Origin: a virus
DNA: 47,757 bases
Reading direction: 5' to 3' (one strand)
IMG/VR virus record: IMGVR_UViG_3300042517_000516
Coordinates: 1 to 47,757 of that record
Shown here: positions 21,238 to 26,504 of the stretch, piece after piece
Position numbering within the stretch: position 1 is the first letter of the stretch
Layout: each line of letters opens with the position of its first letter
The notes under the pieces: model-generated
What the model was told of the DNA's origin: nothing
What the model saw: only the letters and a program-made list of their open reading frames with translations
The model's database searches: none
Position numbers and translations under genes: made by a program

Positions 21238-21524
21238 CTAAAAACAAGATCGGGCAGGCTTTTGTATCGGCCTGCAAAAAAATCGGGGGCTTTCAGGAGT
21301 CTGTTCTCCACAAAATTGCCGATTTGACAATCGGCACAATACACAATCGTCATGACAAACACTGGGGGTTTGTGAACCGATGGAAATTCTTCAGCGGCCA
21401 CACCCCGGGAACCGGGGGCCGATTTTGGTCCGGCAGTTTGCGGGCGTTTGGTTGGCGGTTGGAATACCAGGAAGGGTGGGGAGATCCCGGAACCTGGAAA
21501 TTCTACAAAATTTCCCGCGCCTGA
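21234..21524 (+). CDS. Hypothetical early protein, 96 aa
   Basis: A basic, aromatic protein (KIGQAFVSACKKIGGFQESV; NRWKFFSGHTPGTGGRFWSG; DPGTWKFYKISRA). I choose the ATG at 21234 because a repeated leader with a four-codon mini-cistron ends exactly there. A linker repeat runs into its stop codon (ISRA stop within CGCGCCTGATTCC). No family recognised. Confidence 0.6.
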   Translation: MTKNKIGQAFVSACKKIGGFQESVLHKIADLTIGTIHNRHDKHWGFVNRWKFFSGHTPGTGGRFWSGSLRAFGWRLEYQEGWGDPGTWKFYKISRA

Positions 21525-21543
21525 TTCCTGGTGCGGAACCTAA

Positions 21544-21558
21544 ATGAAAAAACCATGA
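21544..21558 (+). promoter_or_regulatory. Four-codon mini-cistron before the 72-aa gene
   Basis: An identical ATG AAA AAA CCA TGA lies before the next start, again with the stop overlapping the ATG of the gene. It belongs to a ~42-bp leader (21516-21558) nearly the same as 21197-21237. Confidence 0.5.
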
Positions 21559-21773
21559 GCACGTCTACCATCTATCGCCGTCTAGCACGTCTTCGCGCTA
21601 ACCTCCGGGAGGTTGATTCCCAGTTGGAATCCATAGAACCAGCCATGTTTATGGCATCCGTTGCGCTGACCTATGGGCTGACCACCCGGGGAAATCTCAT
21701 GCGCCAAATCTGGGCCCTCGAGGAACGGCTGGAGCAGACCCGCCTGTCCAATCGCGAACCCATCGCCATCTAA
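21555..21773 (+). CDS. Hypothetical coiled-coil protein, 72 aa
   Basis: A helical protein with heptad-like leucines (YRRLARLRANLREVDSQLES; LMRQIWALEERLEQTRLS). The start at 21555 (MSTSTIY) is fixed by the mini-cistron leader. The stop is the first codon of a linker repeat. It may bind nucleic acid or a partner through the coiled coil; no family recognised. Confidence 0.6.
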   Translation: MSTSTIYRRLARLRANLREVDSQLESIEPAMFMASVALTYGLTTRGNLMRQIWALEERLEQTRLSNREPIAI

Positions 21774-21791
21774 TCCCCCGCGCCCAATTCC

Positions 21792-21962
21792 ATGAAATGC
21801 TACGATCTCTCCCCTGAGGAATTGACCGACTCTCCCCTCGCCCGCCTGGCAGTGGATGTTGGCTACCCCAGTTTGACCACGCTCCTCAACCACAACGGCT
21901 GGTGGAGTCTTACTGTCACCGAAGTACTAGACCTCATCGGAAAACTCACCTCCGAAGACTAA
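21792..21962 (+). CDS. Hypothetical small protein, 56 aa
   Basis: MKCYDLSPEELTDSPLARLA begins a helical acidic protein that ends LTVTEVLDLIGKLTSED. It lies exactly between the two identical linker copies (21771 and 21960). It has no Shine-Dalgarno. The clean fit between linkers supports it as a real gene; the function is unknown. Confidence 0.55.
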   Translation: MKCYDLSPEELTDSPLARLAVDVGYPSLTTLLNHNGWWSLTVTEVLDLIGKLTSED

Positions 21963-21982
21963 TCCCCCGCGCCCAATTCCCC

Positions 21983-22174
21983 ATGACCCCCTCCGAGATG
22001 GTCCCTGTCTGGGTTGGTATGGCCAAATTCTCGGCCCTATGGCTGGCAGTCGGAGCGATACCGCTGCTAACGTGCCAGTTTTCTCGCGAGGTGGGGGACA
22101 AGTTCCTCCTATGGTTTGTCCTCCCTGGGACAGCCGGATGCGCTGTCTCCTATCTCATGCTTCTGATAATCTAA
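21983..22174 (+). CDS. Two-span membrane protein, 63 aa
   Basis: Two hydrophobic helices (about residues 8-30, VWVGMAKFSALWLAVGAIPL, and 38-62, LLWFVLPGTAGCAVSYLMLL) flank a short charged loop (SREVGDK). Start is at 21983 in CCCCATGACC after a linker copy. A small two-span early protein may be a membrane-active or exclusion factor; holin is less likely so far from lysis genes. Confidence 0.6.
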   Translation: MTPSEMVPVWVGMAKFSALWLAVGAIPLLTCQFSREVGDKFLLWFVLPGTAGCAVSYLMLLII

Positions 22175-22193
22175 CGCGCCCAATTCTGCGCGA

Positions 22194-22250
22194 ATGACCC
22201 TCCGACGGCCTGTGCTGCGGGCCGTTTGGGGATCGTTTGTGATCCACTAA
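22194..22250 (+). other. Hairpin-rich leader with an 18-codon frame
   Basis: Two perfect hairpins lie here: ACGGCC/GGCCGT (22205-22225) and GGATC/GATCC with loop GTTTGT (22230-22245). An 18-codon frame (MTLRRPVLRAVWGSFVIH) starts at 22194 in the usual ATGACC context and covers both. It may be an attenuator-like leader or a small gene for the block beginning at 22269, where gene style changes to ATGA coupling. Confidence 0.45.
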
Positions 22251-22268
22251 CTGACTCAACGTCTCACC

Positions 22269-22490
22269 ATGGAAACAGTAACCAATCCCACGCACATCCC
22301 CAAATTCCCTAAGCCATACGCTAAGTGGAAGCCCATGCTCCTTGCCCTGGAGGTTAACCAATACATCCGGGTCTCAGGCGAATGGAAGGAGAACACCCTT
22401 CGCCAGGCTTGCCTGCGCTCGTCGATCAACGGTCGTCGTTACAGGCTGCACAAGGAAGGCGCCGAGATCCAACTCTGGAGGATGCAATGA
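22269..22490 (+). CDS. Hypothetical basic protein, 73 aa
   Basis: A Lys/Arg-rich protein (KFPKPYAKWKPMLLALEVNQ; RQACLRSSINGRRYRLHKEG) that could bind DNA or RNA. It begins with CACCATGGAA and its stop is ATGA-coupled to the next gene. It begins the DnaA-like cluster. No family recognised. Confidence 0.55.
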   Translation: METVTNPTHIPKFPKPYAKWKPMLLALEVNQYIRVSGEWKENTLRQACLRSSINGRRYRLHKEGAEIQLWRMQ

Positions 22491-22684
22491 AAACAGCATT
22501 AGACAACGCCACCTTAGATGAAATGGAAGCCCGGGGTGGATCCTTCATCAAAGCTCTCGCGCGAGCTGCTAGGTACGCTGACGACGACAACTTGTCGCGC
22601 ATCAAGTCAGTCTGGTTCTACGAGTGGATGTACTACCAGAAAATGATTCCAAACCTACGCGTGCGATTCCAGGAGGCTCAATGA
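22487..22684 (+). CDS. Hypothetical small protein, 65 aa
   Basis: A mixed-charge helical protein (MEARGGSFIKALARAARYAD) ending in an aromatic-basic helix (WFYEWMYYQKMIPNLRVRFQ). It is joined to both neighbours by ATGA overlaps (22487-22490 and 22681-22684). The coupling suggests it is made with the DnaA-like protein. No family recognised. Confidence 0.55.
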   Translation: MKTALDNATLDEMEARGGSFIKALARAARYADDDNLSRIKSVWFYEWMYYQKMIPNLRVRFQEAQ

Positions 22685-23007
22685 TTGTCGTTATCCGAGA
22701 GGTGGCTCGATCATTTGGCGTCACCGAAGACCAGCTGTTGGGGAATCAGAGGTGGCATCCATTGGCGACGGCCCGTCATGTAGCCATGGCCCTATGCCTA
22801 GAATTCTACCCAATGGAATCGACAATCAGCGTGGCTAGGTACTTCAGGCGGCACCGCTCGATGTGCGTCCATGCAATCAAGAAGGTCGACGCCATCTATC
22901 ACACCAACGCGGAGGTCTACTTCATTGTCGGAAACCTTCGCGCGAGACTGAGAAAAAAGATTGACAGGAAGCAGCGCAGAGCCCAATCCTACGCGCATGG
23001 CAACTAG
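22681..23007 (+). CDS. DnaA domain IV-like DNA-binding protein, 108 aa
   Basis: The region VARSFGVTEDQLLGNQRWHP, then ATARHVAMALCLEFY and ARYFRRHRSMCVHAIKKV (residues 8-69) follows the C-terminal helix-turn-helix domain of DnaA, in which the last part binds the DnaA box and the pattern (R/T)xxHxxxxA precedes it. There is no AAA+ domain, so it cannot melt DNA alone. It could recruit host replication to the phage origin or block host DnaA sites. It is ATGA-coupled upstream. A good candidate early replication gene. Confidence 0.75.
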   Translation: MIVVIREVARSFGVTEDQLLGNQRWHPLATARHVAMALCLEFYPMESTISVARYFRRHRSMCVHAIKKVDAIYHTNAEVYFIVGNLRARLRKKIDRKQRRAQSYAHGN

Positions 23008-23146
23008 AACTTGCCCATACTCCAACGATTTTGCTCCACGCGAGCACCAGAGGTGGCCTGGTGTTCGGGCTGATAGCACGCCAGTGCAATCAGGTTCTAA
23101 CGGGGCGCCACCCTACCCATTTTCAGTGAACCCAGACGTTCTCTAG
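22997..23146 (+). CDS. Hypothetical small protein, 49 aa
   Basis: MATRTCPYSNDFAPREHQRW opens a short Pro/Ser-rich protein that ends PYPFSVNPDVL. It overlaps the DnaA-like gene by 11 bp. It is short and low in secondary structure; small early regulators of this type exist but I cannot name one. A structured non-coding region follows directly. Confidence 0.45.
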   Translation: MATRTCPYSNDFAPREHQRWPGVRADSTPVQSGSNGAPPYPFSVNPDVL

Positions 23147-23159
23147 GATCACTAAACGC

Positions 23160-23269
23160 CCCCTTGGCGAGGGGAGATGCGGCTGGTAGCCACCAAGACC
23201 AGCAACGGCAGGGCTGACGAGAGTCCCGACAGGCCGTGGAAGGGACCGGGAAACCGGTTAAGCTGTCGG
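23160..23269 (+). ncRNA. Candidate structured RNA between early gene groups
   Basis: The gap 23147-23466 has no gene I trust. Its first part is packed with potential stems: CCCCT/AGGGG (23160-23174), GCTGGT/ACCAGC (23182-23203), CCGACAG/CTGTCGG (23226-23232 with 23263-23269) and inside the last a GAAA-capped ACCGG/CCGGT hairpin (23245-23258). An alternative pairing GTCCC/GGGAC also exists. It may be a small RNA, a regulatory leader or a processing site; no known riboswitch class is recognised. Confidence 0.4.
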
Positions 23270-23298
23270 ATCAAAAACTGAGGGATCAAACAGTCTTT

Positions 23299-23399
23299 GA
23301 GAGTTGATAAATGCCTCTTGCTTACACCTCCATACCTATGGGGGGTAAGGGGGGCTTTGCCCAAGGGATATGGTCAATCTTTGAATGAGAGTTGATAAA
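23299..23399 (+). repeat. Direct repeat GAGAGTTGATAAA
   Basis: Two identical 13-bp copies lie at 23299-23311 and 23387-23399, 88 bp apart. The second just precedes the 107-aa gene region. Between them are GC-rich stretches (GGGGGGTAAGGGGGGC). They may be regulator binding sites or promoter elements, with TTGATA as a -35-like core. Confidence 0.5.
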
Positions 23400-23466
23400 G
23401 GAAGAAGGTAAGAAGAAGGGTAAAAGGATACGCTTAAAGGATAAGCTAAAGAGGAAAGCCAAAGGA

Positions 23467-23790
23467 ATGGACTATAGAAGTGAAGTGGTAAAGGTGGTGT
23501 ATCAGCTCTGCTCCAAGTGCAAGGACTGTAAGATCATCCCCGAAGGTTGGTATCAGAGCACCTCCCAGGAAGAGGTCGTCCTTACAAAGCAACTGGTCGA
23601 TCAGCTTCGCACCAACGGCAGTTTTACCACCGCCACAATCGTTGCTCTTGGCCTTCCTAACAGACCGCCCAAAGGCTGGGCCCAGGCTCTGATCGGTACA
23701 AAGATGCCTCGCCACGTCTACGAAAGCGCCCTCGCTGGTGTCGGCAAATACTCGAATTTCACGCTGAAAAACCACAAACAAAATGACTGA
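23467..23790 (+). CDS. Hypothetical protein with CxxC motif, 107 aa
   Basis: I take the ATG at 23467 (MDYRSEVVKVVYQL); an in-frame TTG at 23392 would add a Lys-rich stretch. A CSKCKDC cluster near residue 18 could bind zinc. Later it has a helical and beta part (VDQLRTNGSFTTATIVALGL) and ends basic. The ATG is preceded by AAAGGA but with no spacing, so the start is not certain. It overlaps the next gene by 8 bp. No family recognised. Confidence 0.55.
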   Translation: MDYRSEVVKVVYQLCSKCKDCKIIPEGWYQSTSQEEVVLTKQLVDQLRTNGSFTTATIVALGLPNRPPKGWAQALIGTKMPRHVYESALAGVGKYSNFTLKNHKQND

Positions 23791-24043
23791 TCCAACGCTT
23801 GCAAACATAGGGTTGACAAGAGACCAGGTGATCGCCTACTTTGGGCGCGCTCCTAAGACTCCACCCCGTATCACGCCGCCGAAGATAGCTTCCTCGGCAG
23901 CACCTGAATCTGGGCCGGCTGTCAGGCGCTCCGCCCTTAAGCTCCGCTGCACTGGAATGACCTCTCTGCAGATCGCCCGGGAACTCCGGATCACGACTGC
24001 CACCGTTAACCGCATCCTCGAAGAACAAACCTTGCTCAAATGA
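23783..24043 (+). CDS. HTH DNA-binding protein, 86 aa
   Basis: The C-terminal half has a recombinase/LuxR-style helix-turn-helix (residues about 55-82, CTGMTSLQIARELRITTATV then NRILEE). The N-terminus is Pro-rich (TPPRITPPKIASSA). It overlaps the gene before and is ATGA-coupled to the MazG-like gene. It is probably an early regulator of phage or host genes. Confidence 0.65.
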   Translation: MTDPTLANIGLTRDQVIAYFGRAPKTPPRITPPKIASSAAPESGPAVRRSALKLRCTGMTSLQIARELRITTATVNRILEEQTLLK

Positions 24044-24471
24044 CTGCTAAGCAAAACCTGGTCGCGCGTTTCATGGACTCCTTTGGGCAGGAGTATCCCA
24101 AGGAACCCACCATGCCCAAGCCCCGCGTCATCACCCTCCGCTACGATTTGATCAAAGAGGAGGCCGATGAGCTTCTCTTCGCCGACACCTTGGTGGACTA
24201 CCTCGATGCGATCTGCGACCTGCTGTACGTCGTGTACGGTGCAGCCAATGCCGCCGGCCTCAATGCTGTCCTCGTCGAGGCTGCATTCCTCGAAGTCCAC
24301 CGGTCCAACATGTCCAAGTTGTGGACCCAGGCCGAGAAGGACGCCTACAAGGATGGTGACATGGAATGGACCCCGAGGTTCGACATGTGGATCGGTAAGC
24401 GGGACGGCAAGGTGATCAAGTCCCCAAGCTACTCTCCGGCGGATCTAGCACGATTCGTCGAAAGGAGGTGA
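24040..24471 (+). CDS. MazG/HisE-like NTP pyrophosphohydrolase, 143 aa
   Basis: The all-alpha NTP pyrophosphatase pattern is visible: LIKEEADEL (acidic residues 40-44) and LDAICDLLYVVYG (Asp56 and Asp60), then EVHRSNMSKL (85-94), as in phage PRA-PH/MazG proteins. These enzymes cleave NTPs such as dNTPs or (p)ppGpp-like nucleotides, which may keep the host cell active or clean the nucleotide pool. The stop codon overlaps a perfect Shine-Dalgarno for the next micro-gene. Confidence 0.8.
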   Translation: MTAKQNLVARFMDSFGQEYPKEPTMPKPRVITLRYDLIKEEADELLFADTLVDYLDAICDLLYVVYGAANAAGLNAVLVEAAFLEVHRSNMSKLWTQAEKDAYKDGDMEWTPRFDMWIGKRDGKVIKSPSYSPADLARFVERR

Positions 24472-24476
24472 TAGAC

Positions 24477-24512
24477 ATGAAGAAGAAGAAGAAGGGTATG
24501 AAGAAGTACTAA
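24477..24512 (+). CDS. Lys-rich micropeptide with perfect Shine-Dalgarno, 11 aa
   Basis: MKKKKKGMKKY is preceded by AAAGGAGGTGAT (24461-24472), a match to the full anti-Shine-Dalgarno complement, 4-7 bases upstream. It is the strongest ribosome site I see in the window. Eight of eleven residues are Lys or Met start codons in a run of AAG. It might be a real micropeptide, a translational pause or coupling element, or the end of a lost gene. A hairpin (GCGCG/CGCGC, 24541-24561) follows. Confidence 0.5.
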   Translation: MKKKKKGMKKY

Positions 24513-24571
24513 GGTATAGATGTAGTTTCATGGTCCTGGGGCGCGCATAGGAACAACGCGCACTAACTAAA

Positions 24572-24760
24572 ATGAAGCATCCCACACTCACTCCCACAGA
24601 TCTCCCACCTCCGGATCCCCGGATAAATCAGCAGTATTTTAACGCTAAATACAGGGACTGGCTGAAGCGCAGAGGCCTCACTGATCCTTCATTCCGGGCT
24701 GAGCTGGAACAGATGGACAAGAACAACATTCGTAAACGCAACCGTACAGGAAAGAAATGA
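24572..24760 (+). CDS. Hypothetical small protein, 62 aa
   Basis: A Pro-rich N-terminus (MKHPTLTPTDLPPPDPRINQ) is followed by a basic helical part (YRDWLKRRGLTDPSFRAELE) and a Lys/Arg-rich tail. It is ATGA-coupled to the next gene (24757-24760). No family recognised. It lies after a 59-bp hairpin-bearing gap. Confidence 0.55.
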   Translation: MKHPTLTPTDLPPPDPRINQQYFNAKYRDWLKRRGLTDPSFRAELEQMDKNNIRKRNRTGKK

Positions 24761-25017
24761 ACACGCTCACACTCTGTAATGAACTAAGAGCCTTGGCCCA
24801 GGATCTCTCCGAGGCGCCATCCAAGCTCTTGATTGAAGCAGCGGACCGTCTGGAACTGCTCCAGATCGAGTCTGACGATTACCAAGCCATCTGTTCTAGG
24901 AAGCAGGAGGACGCCAACTTCTGGAGGCGTAAGCTGATTGAGGCTGCCAGGGGCATTGGTTCACTGAAACCGTCTGTTTTAGCAGTCGCTGAAATGGGGG
25001 AAAGGGCTGAACGATGA
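24757..25017 (+). CDS. Hypothetical helical protein, 86 aa
   Basis: A helical, heptad-containing protein (LTLCNELRALAQDLSEAPSK; IEAADRLELLQIESDDYQAI). It is ATGA-coupled on both sides. It resembles small phage proteins that describe Leu-rich adaptor helices, but I cannot name a function. Confidence 0.55.
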   Translation: MNTLTLCNELRALAQDLSEAPSKLLIEAADRLELLQIESDDYQAICSRKQEDANFWRRKLIEAARGIGSLKPSVLAVAEMGERAER

Positions 25018-25301
25018 GTGATACACCTAAAACTGACGCACTGATCATCAACATCCTGGGAGTGGAGCTTCCATCCCGAGACTTGATCCGGCTCGCGCGA
25101 ATGATGGAGCGTGAGCTTGCAATACGAGCCAGTGAAACGCCGCGCAAAAAAGCTGGAAGACCTCCCATCTCAGAACATATCCAAAAGAAGATCGCTCAGG
25201 CACCGCAATCGATCAATGATTCGGATCTGGCAAGGGCTCTTAAGGTTTCGATTCCAACAGTGTATCGATACAGGAGGATGCTTAATAAGGAGGCCGCATG
25301 A
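25014..25301 (+). CDS. HTH protein with MSDTPKTD leader, 95 aa
   Basis: The N-terminal MSDTPKTDALIINILGVELP plus a later RMMERELA is the first of three paralogous openings (also 25669 and 26135). The C-terminal half is a recombinase-type helix-turn-helix (KKAGRPPISEHIQKKIAQ; DSDLARALKVSIPTVYRYRR). Such small two-part proteins are common in phage early regions. It ends at a GGAGG-containing junction (AAGGAGGCCGCATGA) that starts the next gene. Confidence 0.65.
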   Translation: MSDTPKTDALIINILGVELPSRDLIRLARMMERELAIRASETPRKKAGRPPISEHIQKKIAQAPQSINDSDLARALKVSIPTVYRYRRMLNKEAA

Positions 25302-25672
25302 CTGACCATATTGTTGACGCCACCAAAATGGTCTGCCCTCACTGCGGCCTACCTGCGGATCGCAACCAGAACGGGATCCAAGGGTACCGGTGCGGGTCGT
25401 CGTATGAGCCAAATTTCAGACCTCAGTGGGCTAGGAGCATGACCTGTCTGGAAATCGAGAACAAGAAGCTCAAGGGCGACTTGGATTTGTCATACTTTGG
25501 CGAGGGTGCGTTGATTGCGAACGTCCGGAATCTAAGGGCGCACATCAAGCGGCTGGAGGAGGCTGGGCAGGCGATGGCTGAGTTTATGGGTCGAGATGAC
25601 TTGGTTTATACGAGAGACTTTTGCAAACAACTTGCTGATGAGTGGACAGCAGCCAAGGAGGCCAAGCCATGA
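25298..25672 (+). CDS. Zinc-finger and coiled-coil protein, 124 aa
   Basis: A CPHCG knuckle (residues 13-17) and a later YRCGSS form a possible zinc site; the rest is a coiled coil (VRNLRAHIKRLEEAGQAMAE) and a C-terminal helical part ending KEAKP. The start overlaps the previous stop and has AAGGAGG just before it. It may be an adaptor or DNA-contact protein; the family is not recognised. Confidence 0.6.
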   Translation: MTDHIVDATKMVCPHCGLPADRNQNGIQGYRCGSSYEPNFRPQWARSMTCLEIENKKLKGDLDLSYFGEGALIANVRNLRAHIKRLEEAGQAMAEFMGRDDLVYTRDFCKQLADEWTAAKEAKP

Positions 25673-25959
25673 GCGACACTCCGAGGACGGACGAACAGGA
25701 GCATTTCATCGACGGCGACAGAGGCATTGTTGATTCCGGTCTAGCAAGAAAACTGGAACGCGAACTCAACGCAGCGAATTCCATCATCCGCCAGCAACAG
25801 TTACTCGATGAGGAAAACCTCAGTCTAAGGCAACGCATCAAGCGGCTAGAGGACATCATCAAAAGGGCTGGTTACAAATTCTTTGAGGACGGCACAGATG
25901 GTCGGATTGCTGTCAACATGCTGACGATTCTGGATGAAGCGAGGGAGGCCAAGTCATGA
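25669..25959 (+). CDS. MSDTPRTD-type coiled-coil protein, 96 aa
   Basis: The opening MSDTPRTDEQEHFIDGDRGI with a later LARKLERELNAANSII is the phage small-protein pattern I recall (SDTPRTD...LERELNAA). The middle is a strong coiled coil (RQQQLLDEENLSLRQRIKRL). It begins at ATGA after AAGGAGGCCAAGCC and ends with the REAKS tail shared with neighbours. It is paralogous to the genes at 25014 and 25956-26200 in part. Confidence 0.65.
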   Translation: MSDTPRTDEQEHFIDGDRGIVDSGLARKLERELNAANSIIRQQQLLDEENLSLRQRIKRLEDIIKRAGYKFFEDGTDGRIAVNMLTILDEAREAKS

Positions 25960-26138
25960 GGTACAAGCTACAGATGCTTCCTAATTGCGGTCCAAGGGAT
26001 GGCTTCTACATCGTCAAGCCGGACAAGAAGATGATTTTAGATATCAGTCCAGTGGTCATCGTTAAAGAACTCAACAAGCTGCTGAGAAGGATTAACGAGC
26101 TGGAGGATGATCTAATTTCGAAGGAGGCCAAGTCATGA
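25956..26138 (+). CDS. Hypothetical small protein, 60 aa
   Basis: A basic N-terminal strand (MRYKLQMLPNCGPRDGFYIV) is followed by a helix ending in the SKEAKS tail. The tail and the following AAGGAGGCCAAGTCATGA repeat the junction seen in the previous genes. It is probably a product of local cassette duplication; the function is unknown. Confidence 0.55.
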   Translation: MRYKLQMLPNCGPRDGFYIVKPDKKMILDISPVVIVKELNKLLRRINELEDDLISKEAKS

Positions 26139-26200
26139 ACGATACACCTCCCAAGTGTAGCGAGCATCCCAGCAATCCTTTTATTCTGTCAGAAAACTAG
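26135..26200 (+). CDS. Short remnant of the MSDTP family, 21 aa
   Basis: MNDTPPKCSEHPSNPFILSE begins like the paralogs but stops after 21 codons. It starts at a GGAGG junction with ATGA coupling. It could be a truncated copy or a tiny functional peptide. A 14-bp gap with no Shine-Dalgarno precedes the next gene. Confidence 0.4.
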   Translation: MNDTPPKCSEHPSNPFILSEN

Positions 26201-26214
26201 GTACGAATCTCTCC

Positions 26215-26502
26215 ATGAACGACCGTCAACGATCCATCCTCAAGAACGCCGGCGTCAGCGGCTTCAATCAGCCCAAGCGCACACCCTCTCACCCAACCAA
26301 GAGCCATGTGGTGGTGGCTAAGGTGGGTGACCAGGTGAAGACCATCCGCTTCGGCCAACAGGGCGTGTCTGGTAGCCCTAAGAGAGAGGGCGAATCCAGG
26401 GCAGACAAGGCTAGGAGAGAATCGTTCAAGGCTCGTCACGCCCAGAACATTGCCAAGGGCAAGATGAGTGCGGCATGGTGGGCCAATAAAATTAAGTGGT
26501 GA
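26215..26502 (+). CDS. Conserved-type basic phage protein, 95 aa
   Basis: The central pattern VAKVGDQVKTIRFGQQGVSG and SPKREGESRADKARRESFKA, ending NIAKGKMSAAWWANKIKW, is one I recall as a conserved small protein in many phages, including cyanophages. It is strongly basic and may bind nucleic acid. No enzyme motif is visible. A homing nuclease starts just after it. Confidence 0.7.
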   Translation: MNDRQRSILKNAGVSGFNQPKRTPSHPTKSHVVVAKVGDQVKTIRFGQQGVSGSPKREGESRADKARRESFKARHAQNIAKGKMSAAWWANKIKW

Positions 26503-26504
26503 GA

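Larger units (their letters stand above)
19943..22188 (+). repeat. Early-gene linker repeat family (AATCCCCCGCGCCCAATTCC)
   Basis: A linker that begins at a stop codon recurs between consecutive early genes. The two best copies are identical at 21771-21791 and 21960-21980; related ones are at 20892-20911 (TAATCCGTCGCGCCTAATTC), 21189-21209 (AATCCCTCGCGCCTGATTCC), 21511-21528 (CCCGCGCCTGATTCC) and 22172-22188 (CGCGCCCAATTCTG), with shorter forms at 19943-19960 and 20564-20582. The copies replace the expected ribosome-binding region. They may be promoters, processing sites, or scars of cassette assembly. Confidence 0.8.

Noticed and set aside
20661-21401. 246-codon minus-strand frame
   Set aside because: It crosses three plus-strand genes, two linker repeats and a mini-cistron; no motif and no ribosome site support it.
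23214-23254. Hammerhead ribozyme-like core (CTGACGAG ... GAAAC)
   Set aside because: Stem II cannot close next to the core: G221 would have to pair with G249, and stem III does not form the needed A-U next to GAAA. A plain nested hairpin fits better.
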